A stretch of DNA of 45,548 nucleotides from Bradyrhizobium sp. (GTDB taxonomy: Bacteria; Pseudomonadota; Alphaproteobacteria; Rhizobiales; Xanthobacteraceae): assembly GCF_030693485.1 (NCBI RefSeq), contig NZ_JAUYAN010000256.1:1-45548 (forward strand). The letters run 5' to 3'. Below, piece after piece: positions 17,841 through 26,004 of this stretch. The notes under the pieces are model-generated. The model ran no database searches. It saw only the letters and a list, made by a program, of their open reading frames with translations, and was not told the origin of the DNA. The position numbers were made by a program, and so were the translations under genes. The first letter of the stretch is position 1; each line of letters begins with the position of its first letter.

Positions 17841-19475
17841 CTATCGCAGCACCACCGCCTCCGGCGCGGCCTTGCCGCGGATCATGTCGGAGGCCTTGTC
17901 GGCGATCATCAGGGTCGAGGCGTTGAGGTTGGCCGAGATCATGCGCGGCATGATGGAGGCATCGACCACGCGCAGGCCCTGCAGCCCGTGGACGCGCAAC
18001 TGGTCGTCGACCACGGCCCATTTGGCGTCGGCCGGGCCCATCCGGCAGGTGCAGCCGGGGTGGAAGGTGGTGGTGCCGCGCTCGGTCGCCGCCGCCAGAA
18101 ACTCGTCATCACTCTGCACGTTGGGCCCGGGATAATCCTCATAGGCGTAATACGGCGCCAGCGGCGACGATGACAGCAGACGCCGCGCCAGCTTCATGCC
18201 GTCGACCACGGTGCGACGGTCGAGCTCCTCGACCAGATAATTGGTCTGGATGATCGGCGGCGCGAACGGATCGGCCGAGCGGGCGCGGACATAGCCGCGG
18301 CTTTCCGGCCGCTGCTGCCAGGAGGCGACCGTCATGCCGGGCTCGTCCTCGAGCTGGCCCTGCACGCCCTCCTTGTAGCTCGCGGGCGTAAACGTCAGCT
18401 GCAGGTCGGAGCTTTCGGTGCTCTCGCCGGAATGCCAGAAGCAGTAGACCATGGTCGGCGACAGCGACAGCAGGCCGCGCCGCGTCGTCGCCCATTTCAG
18501 CGCCTCCACCCACAGGCTGAGGCCGCGCCTAAGTTCATTGATGGTCTTGATGTTCTTGACGCGGGCGACTGAACGCGGCGCGTAATGGTCCTGCAATCCC
18601 TCGCCGACGCCGGTGAGTGCGTGCCGCACCTCGATGCCGAGCGAGCCCAGCAGTTCAGGCGATCCGACGCCGGACAATTGCAGCAGTTGCGGCGAGTTGT
18701 AGGTGCCGCCGGCCAGGATGACTTCCTTGGCCGCCCGTACTTCCACCGGCGTGCCGCCCTTGCCGCCCTTGATGTAGCGCACGCCGACCGCGCGCTTGCC
18801 CTCGAAGATGATGTTGGTGGCATGCGCATGGGTGCGCACATGGACGTTGGGCCGTTTCATCGCCGGGCGCAGGAACGCAGTCGCGGCACTGACGCGCAGG
18901 CCATTCTGGATGGTGCGCTGGGCGTAGGAGACGCCCTCCTGGATCCCGCCGTTGTAATCGTCGTTTTTGGGAATGCCGAGGCTCACTGCGCCGGCCATGA
19001 AGGCCTCGCAGAGCGGATCGCGCCAGTCCATGGTGGTGACGGTGAGCGCGCCGTCGCGCCCGCGAAACGTATCCTCGCCCTCGCCGACCCGCCGCTCCAG
19101 CCGCTTGAAATACGGCAGCACATCCGGATAGCCCCAGCCGCGATTGCCGAGCTGTGCCCAGGTGTCAAAGTCCTGGCGCTGGCCGCGATTGTAGATGTGG
19201 CCGTTGATCGAGGAGGAGCCGCCGAGCGTCTTGCCGCGCGGCGCGTAGATGCTGCGCCCGCCGGTCCAGGGCCCCGGCTCCTGCTGGTAGGCCCAGTTGA
19301 TGCTCTTCATGTGGAAGGTCTTGATGAAACCCGCCGGCAGATGGATGTAGGGGTGCCAGTCGCTGGGGCCGGCCTCCAGCACGCAGATGCTGGTGCCGGC
19401 GTCTTCGCTCAGCCGGTTGGCGAGCACGCTGCCCGCGGAGCCCGCGCCTATAATCACGTAATCGAACGTTTCCAT
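17841..19475 (-). CDS. GMC-family FAD oxidoreductase (choline dehydrogenase-like)
   Basis: A 544-aa flavoenzyme of the glucose-methanol-choline family, oxidising an unidentified alcohol or polyol. It shows the FAD-binding GAGSAGS (10-16), the GMC signature around RGKTLGGSSSINGHIY, a second GMC stretch around AGGTYNSPQLLQLSG, and a C-terminal FHPGCTCRMG region followed by NLNASTLMIADKASDMI with the conserved Asn. Similar proteins are annotated as BetA-like, but no choline-pathway genes are nearby, so the substrate is open. It ends four bases from the convergent serine hydrolase and follows a GNAT gene on the same strand. Confidence 0.92.
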   Translation of the reverse strand: METFDYVIIGAGSAGSVLANRLSEDAGTSICVLEAGPSDWHPYIHLPAGFIKTFHMKSINWAYQQEPGPWTGGRSIYAPRGKTLGGSSSINGHIYNRGQRQDFDTWAQLGNRGWGYPDVLPYFKRLERRVGEGEDTFRGRDGALTVTTMDWRDPLCEAFMAGAVSLGIPKNDDYNGGIQEGVSYAQRTIQNGLRVSAATAFLRPAMKRPNVHVRTHAHATNIIFEGKRAVGVRYIKGGKGGTPVEVRAAKEVILAGGTYNSPQLLQLSGVGSPELLGSLGIEVRHALTGVGEGLQDHYAPRSVARVKNIKTINELRRGLSLWVEALKWATTRRGLLSLSPTMVYCFWHSGESTESSDLQLTFTPASYKEGVQGQLEDEPGMTVASWQQRPESRGYVRARSADPFAPPIIQTNYLVEELDRRTVVDGMKLARRLLSSSPLAPYYAYEDYPGPNVQSDDEFLAAATERGTTTFHPGCTCRMGPADAKWAVVDDQLRVHGLQGLRVVDASIMPRMISANLNASTLMIADKASDMIRGKAAPEAVVLR

Positions 19476-19499
19476 GGTATTTTTCCGGCGCGAATGAAA

Positions 19500-20093
19500 C
19501 TAGCGCGCCTTTTCGTTGAGTTGATAGGTGAGATGCACCTTCGCCGTCGGCCATTCGCTGGCGATGATGCTGTAGACCACGGTATCGCGCAACGTGCCGT
19601 TGGGTGCGACCTGATGGTTGCGCAGGATGCCGTCCTGCTTGGCGCCCAGACGCTCGATGCCGCGCCGGCTCTGGTGGTTGAAGAAATGGGTGCGGAACTC
19701 GACCGCAATGCAATCGAGCTTCTCGAAGGCGTGGCCGAGCAGCAGCAATTTGCACTGGGTATTGAGCGCGCTGCGCTGCACGCGCCTGGCGTACCAGGTC
19801 GAGCCGATTTCAACCCGCCGGTTGCCGGCGTCGACATTCATGTAGGTCGACATGCCCGCGATCTTGCCGTCGGCATCGAACACCGTGAACGGCAGCATCG
19901 ATCCCGCCGCCTGCAGGCCGAGCCGGCGATCGATCTCCTTGCGCATGTCCTCAGCCTTCGGGATGAAGGTATACCAGAGATTCCACAGCTCGCCGTCCCG
20001 CACCGCCTCGGTCAGCCCGTTGAGGTGCTCATGCGAAAGAGGCTTCAGCTGCGCATGCGCGCCGATTAGCGTAACCGGTTCCGGCCAGGGCAT
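19500..20093 (-). CDS. GNAT-family N-acetyltransferase (RimJ/RimL type)
   Basis: A 197-aa acetyltransferase of the Acetyltransf_3/RimJ-RimL type that would use acetyl-CoA to acetylate an amine. The segments GKIAGMSTYMNVD and RRVEIGSTWY lead to the strand beta-4 region, and RTHFFNHQSRRGIERLGAKQDG matches the C-terminal part of such proteins. The motif A glycine loop is poorly conserved, which is common in this subgroup. Substrate unknown. The spacing to the GMC gene is 24 bp, so an operon is likely, with this gene first. Confidence 0.85.
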   Translation of the reverse strand: MPWPEPVTLIGAHAQLKPLSHEHLNGLTEAVRDGELWNLWYTFIPKAEDMRKEIDRRLGLQAAGSMLPFTVFDADGKIAGMSTYMNVDAGNRRVEIGSTWYARRVQRSALNTQCKLLLLGHAFEKLDCIAVEFRTHFFNHQSRRGIERLGAKQDGILRNHQVAPNGTLRDTVVYSIIASEWPTAKVHLTYQLNEKAR

Positions 20094-20109
20094 TTTATCA
20101 TCCTCTCCG

Positions 20110-20216
20110 CCTCATCCTGAGGAGCGCTTCGCTTGAAGCGCGTCTCGAAGGATGGGCCTCCAGTTCGCTCATGGTTCGAGACGCGTCGCAAAGGCGACGC
20201 TCCTCACCACGAGGGT
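20110..20216. repeat. Palindromic intergenic repeat (CCTCATCCTGAGGAGC type)
   Basis: CCTCATCCTGAGGAGCG and a GCGTCTCGAAGGATGG segment form the left half; the right half has the inverse (GGTTCGAGACGCGTC, GCGACGCTCCTCACCACGAGG). Each half also has a local hairpin. The layout is that of a short palindromic element frequent in Bradyrhizobium intergenic regions. Confidence 0.8.
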
Positions 20217-20233
20217 CAGCGCAAGCTGCGACA

Positions 20234-21160
20234 TCACTTATTCAAAAAATTCAGCGCCAGACCGGGCCGCGCCCAGTCCATCGCGATCAGTTCCCCCTTG
20301 CCTGACAGCGTTATGTAGGCGGTCTTCAACTCGGGTCCGCCGAAAGCGATGTTGGTGGTGACGCGGTCGCCGGTAGGGATCTGCTCGACCAGCGTGCCGT
20401 CGGGCGCAATCACCGAGATGCAGCCCGAGACCAGCGTGGCGACGCAGATATTGCCATTGGCCTCGACGGCCAGCGAGTCGAACATCTGGTAGCCGCCGAG
20501 ACCGCAGATCGGCTTGCCGCGCTCGCCGCGATAGATCACGTCGCGCGGCTTCAGCATTCCGGGCTCGGATATCTCGTACGCCCACAGCCGGGCGGTCGGC
20601 GTCTCCGCGATGTAGACGGTGTTCTCGTCCGGCGACAGGCCGATGCCGTTGGCCGGCAGCACGCCATGCACTACCTCGACGATCTCCTTCATGCCGGGCT
20701 TCAGGTAATACATGCCGCCGACATCCATCTCGCGGGCGCGGCGCTTGCCGAGGTCGGAGAACCAGAGGCCGCCATGCCTGTCGAACACAAGGTCGTTCGG
20801 CCCCCGTAACCCGTACTCGCCGCATTTGGAAATGACCGTCTCGACCTTGCCGCTCTGCAGATCGATCCGCTGGATCGAGCCGCCGAGATAATCGTCGGGC
20901 TGCGGACCCGGCATGATCATGTTCTTGGTCGGAATCCAGCTGAAGCCGCCATTGTTGCAGATGTACATCTTGCCGTCGGGCCCGAGCGCCGCGCCATTGG
21001 GGCCGCCCGGAATCTCCGCCACCACTTCCTTGCGGCCGTCGGGCCAGACGCGCGTGAGCCGCCGGCCGCGGATTTCGACCAGCACCACCGAACCGTCCGG
21101 CATCACCACCGGCCCCTCGGGAAACTCCAGACCCGTGGCAAGAACGCGAATATTGGACAT
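20234..21160 (-). CDS. SMP-30/gluconolactonase-family protein
   Basis: A 308-aa six-bladed beta-propeller protein of the SMP-30/gluconolactonase/LRE family, predicted to hydrolyse a sugar-acid lactone in a metal-dependent manner. Repeated propeller motifs are visible: EFPEGPVVMPDGS, GGPNGAALGPDGKMYICNNGG, RGPNDLVFDRHGGLWFSD, and ANGIGLSPDENTVYIAETPTA, with the metal-binding Glu and Asn/Asp at the expected places. Start MSNIRVLATGLEF is preceded by a purine-rich site. A 16-bp palindrome lies about 53 bp upstream and may be an operator. Substrate unknown. Confidence 0.9.
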   Translation of the reverse strand: MSNIRVLATGLEFPEGPVVMPDGSVVLVEIRGRRLTRVWPDGRKEVVAEIPGGPNGAALGPDGKMYICNNGGFSWIPTKNMIMPGPQPDDYLGGSIQRIDLQSGKVETVISKCGEYGLRGPNDLVFDRHGGLWFSDLGKRRAREMDVGGMYYLKPGMKEIVEVVHGVLPANGIGLSPDENTVYIAETPTARLWAYEISEPGMLKPRDVIYRGERGKPICGLGGYQMFDSLAVEANGNICVATLVSGCISVIAPDGTLVEQIPTGDRVTTNIAFGGPELKTAYITLSGKGELIAMDWARPGLALNFLNK

Positions 21161-21516
21161 GGAATCCCCCGCTTTTATGGCTGCAGGCGGACTCCTGGGT
21201 CATTCCGCACGCGCAACGATTTCGTTGCCTGATGTTATGGCAAAGTCGATATCGCTTGCCAAGCAATTGACGGTGCAGGGCAGCCCAGCGGCAGCGTCTG
21301 CCCGGACCGGCGCAGAACTCGAGGCCACCGGCGTGCCCCTGCGTCTGCGCGATATTTGCACGAGAATCCGCAAATCCTGACCATGCCGCGCAAACGCGCT
21401 GTCAACCGGCGGCGCATCGTCAGGTCATGACGCGATTTGGCACGGCCGTGCCGGATCGGCCCGCGGCTGAAATTCGCAACCGGCTGCAACAGGCCTTGAA
21501 CTGCTGTGAGGGAAAG
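21161..21516. other. 356-bp intergenic region between divergent genes
   Basis: No credible coding sequence was found. It holds the palindrome at 21213-21228, which faces the SMP-30 gene, and the short leader of the plus-strand membrane protein gene. Confidence 0.5.
21213..21228. promoter_or_regulatory. Candidate operator palindrome upstream of the SMP-30 gene
   Basis: GCAACG-ATTT-CGTTGC is a perfect 6-bp inverted repeat with a 4-bp spacer, the size of sites used by GntR or LacI-type regulators. No regulator gene of those families lies in this part of the window, so the partner is unknown. Confidence 0.3.
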
Positions 21517-21792
21517 ATGCAACGAGCATCCAGCCTTTTCTGCTTCATTCTCGCTCTGCTGACCATACTCAGCGTCACGCCGGCATTCCTGCTGTTCTGC
21601 GCCTGCGAACTCTCTCCCGGTTGCCTCGCCCGCAGCTTCGGGAATTTTCTGATCGGCCCGTGGGGCGTGCGCAAGCCGGCCGTCGTGATCATGCTCGGTC
21701 CGCTGTTCGTGCTGCTCGCCTATGTCGTTGTATTTCTCAGATGCCACCGAAGCCGCGACGTGCTTGACTTCGCGGGCCGCTCTCCGGGCTGA
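21517..21792 (+). CDS. Small two-helix membrane protein
   Basis: Unknown function. The 91-aa product starting MQRASSLFCF has a hydrophobic segment at about 7-29 and another at about 58-78, with several Cys between and after them (CAC, PGC). ATG 21517 is chosen because TGAGGGAAAG precedes it; the longer frame from 21427 adds a non-membrane N-terminus without support. It lies 139 bp before the enolase-superfamily gene on the same strand and may share its transcript. Confidence 0.55.
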   Translation: MQRASSLFCFILALLTILSVTPAFLLFCACELSPGCLARSFGNFLIGPWGVRKPAVVIMLGPLFVLLAYVVVFLRCHRSRDVLDFAGRSPG

Positions 21793-21931
21793 ACGGCGCC
21801 TGCTGAAAAATCATCCTTCGCAAATGCCGGACCCATCCCGGCGCTTGTGGAGAGCCGCAGAAAAGCAGGCCCGTTTGCGGCATCTGCTCTATGATCGATC
21901 CTGTCTCGCCGGTTCAAACAAGGGTCGCGCC

Positions 21932-23038
21932 ATGCTGATCACCGAGGTCCGCGCTCACCACATCCGCATTCCCTATGATTCGGGGGTGGCCAGCTTCAAG
22001 CAGGGCGCCTCCTCCATCGCCGCGCTCGATATCGTTGTCGTCGAGGTCTCGACCGATACCGGCCTCACCGGCTGGGGCGACGCTTTCAGCTATGTCTGCC
22101 CGAAGACGACCTGTGCCGCCATCGACGAGATGATCGCACCGCAGGCGCGAGGCCTTGAAGTGCCCGACGCCGCGGGCATTCCCGCCTTCATGGAGAACAT
22201 CCAGCGCAATCTGCATCTGTTCGGCCGCTACGGCATTACCATGTTTGCGATCTCCGGGCTCGACATCGCGCTGTGGGATCTGGCCGCAAGGGTGCAGGGC
22301 GTGCCGTTGCATCGGCTGATCGGACAGGCCAAACGCAGCCAAATTCCAGCCTATGCCAGCCTGCTTCGGATCGGTACGCCGGATCTGGTGGCCGGCGAAT
22401 GCCAGACCGCCCTGCGGCAGGGATACGGCGCGATCAAGCTGCACGAGACCGCCACGCCGGCGGTGTTCGCGGCACGGCAGGCGATCGGCGCCGGCATCCC
22501 GCTGATGGTCGACATGAACTGCCCGATGAACGGCGCGGCGGCGATCGCTTTCGCGCAGGCCTGCCGGGCGGCGGCGCCGATGTTCCTCGAAGAGCCGGTC
22601 TGGCCGCCGGAGGATTTTGCCACCCTTGCGGAGGTGCGGTCAAAAGGCGGAGTAAACGTTGCAGCCGGAGAGAACGCCTGCACGGTCTACCAGTTCCGGC
22701 AGATGATGACAGCGGGCGCGGTCAGCCACGCCCAGCCCTCGGTGACGAAAGTCGGCGGCGTGACCGAATATCTGAAAGTCGCGGCGCTGGCCGACGAACA
22801 GGGCGTCAGGCTTGCGCCGCATTCCCCTTATTTCGGCCCCGGCCTGCTGGCGACGCTGCAACTGATGTCGCTGCGCGACGACGGCACTTTCGTCGAAGTG
22901 TTTTACATGAAGCGCGCCGCCTGCCTCTGGCGCGGCCGCATCGATGTCGATGCCGGCGGCACTATCGCGGTCCCGGAGGGACCCGGGCTCGGCTACGAGC
23001 CGGACAAGGAGATCATGGAGCGTTACCGGGTCGCCTGA
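21932..23038 (+). CDS. Mandelate racemase/muconate lactonizing enzyme family protein
   Basis: A 368-aa enolase-superfamily enzyme. The barrel shows GAIKLH with Lys169 and His171, metal ligands Asp194 (VDMN), Glu220/221 (LEEP) and Glu247 (GEN), and His297 (PHSP), so the acid-base and Mg-binding residues are present. The family dehydrates or racemises sugar acids and related carboxylates; the substrate cannot be told here. ATG 21932 follows GGGTCGCGCC and matches the usual MLITEVRAHHIRIPY start, whereas the longer frame to 21722 overlaps the upstream membrane gene. It is probably part of the sugar-acid gene group around 17.8-23 kb. Confidence 0.9.
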   Translation: MLITEVRAHHIRIPYDSGVASFKQGASSIAALDIVVVEVSTDTGLTGWGDAFSYVCPKTTCAAIDEMIAPQARGLEVPDAAGIPAFMENIQRNLHLFGRYGITMFAISGLDIALWDLAARVQGVPLHRLIGQAKRSQIPAYASLLRIGTPDLVAGECQTALRQGYGAIKLHETATPAVFAARQAIGAGIPLMVDMNCPMNGAAAIAFAQACRAAAPMFLEEPVWPPEDFATLAEVRSKGGVNVAAGENACTVYQFRQMMTAGAVSHAQPSVTKVGGVTEYLKVAALADEQGVRLAPHSPYFGPGLLATLQLMSLRDDGTFVEVFYMKRAACLWRGRIDVDAGGTIAVPEGPGLGYEPDKEIMERYRVA

Positions 23039-23055
23039 GCACCGCCGGCGTCAAT

Positions 23056-23406
23056 CTATTTCGCGCCATCCTTCGCCGCCGGCGCATCCACTTTCTTTTT
23101 CGTGTCCTCAGGCACTTTCTTCTGCGCCGCCTGCAAATCATCGATGGTCTTTTGCAAGCTGACGACCGCGCTTTTCAGGCCGTCGATCTGGCGGTTGGCG
23201 GCGTCGAGTTTCTGCCGCTGTTCGCCGCTCAGTTTGGTGATCGTCTTCATCAGGAAATCGACGTTGCTCTGCAGGCAGCTGGTGCGCCGCTCCATGGTCT
23301 TTTCGACGGTGCAGATCTCGATGCCGGGAACGTCCTGGGCGCAGGCAGGCGTCAGCAGAAGGGGCGCCAGAGCTATCGACGCGACAAGAACGATCCGGCC
23401 CATCAT
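23056..23406 (-). CDS. Secreted coiled-coil hypothetical protein
   Basis: Unknown function. The 116-aa product has a signal peptide (about 1-23, ending ACAQ), a region with two Cys (ICTVEKTMERRTSC), then a coiled coil of about 40 residues (FLMKTITKLSGEQRQKLDAA onward) and a Lys/Ala-rich tail. It is expected in the periplasm, perhaps as an oligomeric helper. It converges on the enolase-superfamily gene with 17 bp between stops. MMGR at 23406 is the best start because it begins the signal peptide. Confidence 0.75.
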   Translation of the reverse strand: MMGRIVLVASIALAPLLLTPACAQDVPGIEICTVEKTMERRTSCLQSNVDFLMKTITKLSGEQRQKLDAANRQIDGLKSAVVSLQKTIDDLQAAQKKVPEDTKKKVDAPAAKDGAK

Positions 23407-23596
23407 TTAAATCCTCATTCAAGGGCTGGCGTCGCGGTCAATTTGTCGCGAACTGGAACCAGCCACCGAGGCTACCATACTGAAACCTCATTCGCGCGTT
23501 GAGGTTTGGCGGACATTCTGCCTGGAGCAGGCGACGGCACCGATGGCGGGGAACCGGAGCCACGGCACCAGCTTGTCACTGAAGGAGACTCACTCG

Positions 23597-23821
23597 ATGG
23601 CAACACGCGAACGACGGCTGGCCGAGTTCAATGGCAATGGCGAACCGCCGCCGGATCAGCCGGTTCAGGTGCTTTGCGAAGATCACAGCGGCACCTACCA
23701 ACTGCCGTTCGCCTGCCGCTTCGTCGATGGCGCATGGCGCAACAACGATTCCGGCGGCGCCGTGGAGGCCACCGTGGTCGGCTGGCGCCTGCCCGCTGCC
23801 GGCATTCGCGCCCGGTCCTGA
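23597..23821 (+). CDS. Small hypothetical protein (74 aa)
   Basis: Unknown function. The product is soluble and acidic in its middle part, with no signal peptide or membrane segment. It begins MATRERRLAEFNGNGEPPP and contains CEDHSGTYQLPFACRF and a C-terminal VEATVVGWRLP. GAAGGAGA lies seven to twelve bases before ATG 23597, which is a strong ribosome-binding site and decides the start over the frame from 23543. No partner is evident. Confidence 0.65.
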   Translation: MATRERRLAEFNGNGEPPPDQPVQVLCEDHSGTYQLPFACRFVDGAWRNNDSGGAVEATVVGWRLPAAGIRARS

Positions 23822-24123
23822 GACCGGCTCGCTGTACCACAATGCAACGGCAAGCGACCCAGCATTAAGCTTTGGAACGCTGACGGAACGAATCGCGCCC
23901 GAATCGGCGATTCGGGGCTGTACCCTCCTGTTCCCGGCTAGATATCGGCCGAAAAGTGATGCGGCGCACCACATGCAGCACGATCACAATCGGCCGCGGC
24001 CAGCGGCCGGGGACAAAGGTTAATCCTCCGTCGATAACATCGCGCAACTCCCCCTGGCAGGCCCGATCGACGCAAGGATCCAACCCACCTAAAATCAGCT
24101 CTGCCTGATTACGTCATCGGCCG
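23822..24123. other. 302-bp stretch without a recognisable gene
   Basis: No start with a convincing ribosome-binding site and no protein-like frame was seen. It leads into two gene remnants and could be decayed coding DNA. Confidence 0.4.
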
Positions 24124-24231
24124 CGCATTCGCGCGACTTCCTGGCTCTATCCGAAACCGCGACAGATCGTCTTCATCGGCCTGATCTCCTATTCGCTTTA
24201 TTTGTGGCATTGGCCGCTGATCGTGTTTCAG
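24124..24231 (+). pseudogene. Acyltransferase-3 family remnant
   Basis: An open frame without start or stop encodes PKPRQIVFIGLISYSLYLWH followed by WPLIVFQ. The ISYSLYLWHWP segment is characteristic of the membrane acyltransferase-3 (OafA/YrhL) family. Only about 36 codons remain. The frame breaks off at 24231 where a fragment of an unrelated gene begins, so this is a fossil of a larger gene. Confidence 0.75.
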
Positions 24232-24232
24232 C

Positions 24233-24385
24233 TTCATCCAGCAGATGCGCGACTGGTTCGCGCAGAACGAAGACAGAATCGCCTATGCCGCCTATTTCGA
24301 CGTCGACGGGCAATGGCCGACGCAGATCGACAACAACCAGTTTCCGCAGTCCCAGAAGCTGTTCCGGAAGCTGTTCAGCCGCTGA
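24233..24385 (+). pseudogene. 3'-end remnant of a glycoside hydrolase (GH26-like)
   Basis: Fifty codons, then a TGA stop, encode FIQQMRDWFAQNEDRIAYAA then YFDVDGQWPTQIDNN, ending KLFRKLFSR. This resembles the C-terminal end of GH26-type mannanase or related glycosidase domains, where the last strand carries YFDxDG and a QFPQS-like segment; the family call is from memory. No start or catalytic residues remain. It joins the acyltransferase remnant one base away in another frame. Confidence 0.6.
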
Positions 24386-24409
24386 TCCCGATAGAAGAAC
24401 TGATCGGGA

Positions 24410-24802
24410 ATGAAGGACTTCAAAGTGGATACCATCCGGCTTGTCATCAGGCGCGCGGCCTGGCTCTCGATCCTGATCGTGCTCCTGGTCACGCTGGTTC
24501 CCATCGGGTGGCGGCCCGCTACGGGGCTGTCCCCGAACATCGAACGGTTTTGCGTGATGGCGACGGTCGGCGTGCTGTTTGCCGCCGCCTATCCCAGGCG
24601 ATTCTGGCTGATCGTGCTGACGCTGTCGCTGACGGCTGCGACCGTCGAGCCGTTGCAGTCGCTCGCCACCGGGCGTCATCCAAGCCTCCGCGACGTGGAA
24701 TTCAAGTCGCTGGGCGCCGCGATTGGCGCGGTCCTCGGCTATGCGGCCACGTTCGCGGCGGGCGCCGTCAGCCCGCCTTTGCGCTGGCCGCCGGCACCTT
24801 GA
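24410..24802 (+). CDS. VanZ-like membrane protein
   Basis: A 130-aa membrane protein with about four hydrophobic segments (around 17-36, 47-63, 66-84 and 101-119) and the arrangement TLVPIGWRPATGLSPNIERF / ATVEPLQSLATGRHPSLRDVEFKSLG, which matches VanZ-family proteins. In the founding member VanZ confers low-level teicoplanin resistance; the role of stand-alone homologues in alphaproteobacteria is unknown. Its last 35 bases overlap the 3' end of the convergent MFS gene. Confidence 0.8.
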   Translation: MKDFKVDTIRLVIRRAAWLSILIVLLVTLVPIGWRPATGLSPNIERFCVMATVGVLFAAAYPRRFWLIVLTLSLTAATVEPLQSLATGRHPSLRDVEFKSLGAAIGAVLGYAATFAAGAVSPPLRWPPAP

Positions 24803-25952
24803 TCTCGGTCGGCAGGATGATCGCGGCGGCGATGACGAACAGGCACAGCCCCGCGAATGCATGCAGCATGGTGACGAAACCGCCCTGCTCGTACAGCCAT
24901 GCCACCAGGCCGACGGACGCGCCCGCCGCGGTGAAGCCGATAAAGTAGCGCACCGAATAGGCGCGCGAACGCCATTCCTCGCTGGTGTATTTGCCGACCA
25001 TGGCGTCGTTGACCGTGACCTGGCCGAACGCCCCCATCACGATGCCGATCGCGGCGAGAATCAGCGGCAGGTTGGACAGCGTCGCCGCCAGATACAGGAA
25101 CGGCGCCAGCAGCAGGGACAGCGGCAGCGAGATCGCCTTCAACGAATAGCGGTCGATCAGCTTGCCGATGGTGTATTGCGTCATGGCGCCGAACACGTAG
25201 ACGCAGGCCGCGATCACCCCGAGCAGTGCCGGGCTTGCGGTCATGTCGGCGAGGCGCTCGGCGAACAGTTTTGGCAGCGCCACCGTTACCGCGTTGAAGG
25301 TGGTGGAGATCGCGATCACCACGATGAACAGCGCCAGAATCACCCGCCACATGTCGGCTTTCGCGACCCGCGCCTGCGCCGCCGCCTGCCTGAAGCCGGA
25401 GCGGTCCTCATGCACGACGGTTCGCGCAAACGCGATGCCGATCAGGATAGTGACGATGCCGGGAATGACAAAAGCCCAGCGCCAGCCGAGATACTGGCCG
25501 ATCACGCCGGTGACCAGCGCCGACGAGGCCACGCCGAGATTGCCCCAGACGCCGTTGATCCCCATTTCGCGGCCGAGCTTGTCGGCATAGGACACGATCA
25601 TCGCGGTGCCGACGGGGTGATAGATCGAGGCGAACAGGCCGATTGCGAGCAGCGCCGCGCCGAGCTGCAGCGGGGTCTGCACGAAGCCGACCGCGATCAT
25701 CGACAGTCCGATGCCGGCAAAGAAGATCACCATCATGTGGCGGCGGCTCCAGCGGTCGCCGAGCCAGCCGGTCAGCAGCGAGCCCGCGCCGAAGGCCACG
25801 AAACCGGGGGTCGCGTAGGGCAGCAGCTCGGAATAGGCCATGCCGAGCGCCGGCCCCATCACGATGATGGCGGCGGCGAAGATCAGCATCGAATAATGGT
25901 CGATGAAGTGGCCGGCGTTGACGTAGCCGATCACCCGGCTTGGGCTGTTCAT
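24768..25952 (-). CDS. Major facilitator superfamily transporter
   Basis: A 394-aa integral membrane transporter with about 12 hydrophobic segments. The loop 2-3 motif reads GWLGDRWSRRHMM (about 69-81), the MFS signature, and a second related loop is IGKLIDRYS in the C-terminal half. The substrate is not evident; the sequence fits the general aromatic/organic-compound transporters often placed beside AraC regulators. ATG 25952 (MNSPSRVIGYVNAGHFIDHY) is chosen over the longer frame to 26048, which would overlap the divergent regulator gene. Divergence from an AraC gene 52-61 bp away suggests that protein controls it. Confidence 0.9.
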   Translation of the reverse strand: MNSPSRVIGYVNAGHFIDHYSMLIFAAAIIVMGPALGMAYSELLPYATPGFVAFGAGSLLTGWLGDRWSRRHMMVIFFAGIGLSMIAVGFVQTPLQLGAALLAIGLFASIYHPVGTAMIVSYADKLGREMGINGVWGNLGVASSALVTGVIGQYLGWRWAFVIPGIVTILIGIAFARTVVHEDRSGFRQAAAQARVAKADMWRVILALFIVVIAISTTFNAVTVALPKLFAERLADMTASPALLGVIAACVYVFGAMTQYTIGKLIDRYSLKAISLPLSLLLAPFLYLAATLSNLPLILAAIGIVMGAFGQVTVNDAMVGKYTSEEWRSRAYSVRYFIGFTAAGASVGLVAWLYEQGGFVTMLHAFAGLCLFVIAAAIILPTEIKVPAASAKAG

Positions 25953-25970
25953 TGGCGAATCCCGCAATTT

Positions 25971-25988
25971 CCTAAAATAGGTTATAGG
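25971..25988. promoter_or_regulatory. Candidate operator between the MFS and AraC genes
   Basis: CCTAAAATAGG is an inverted repeat with a 3-bp centre, followed by TTATAGG, a third half-site-like copy. It lies in the gap of 52 to 61 bp between the divergent starts, so one protein bound here could control both genes. The divergent AraC-type regulator is the natural candidate. Confidence 0.4.
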
Positions 25989-26004
25989 GTGTTGTGCTGA
26001 CGGG

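Noticed and set aside
24723-26000. 425-codon plus-strand frame opposite the MFS gene
   Set aside because: Antisense shadow of a transporter with clear MFS motifs.
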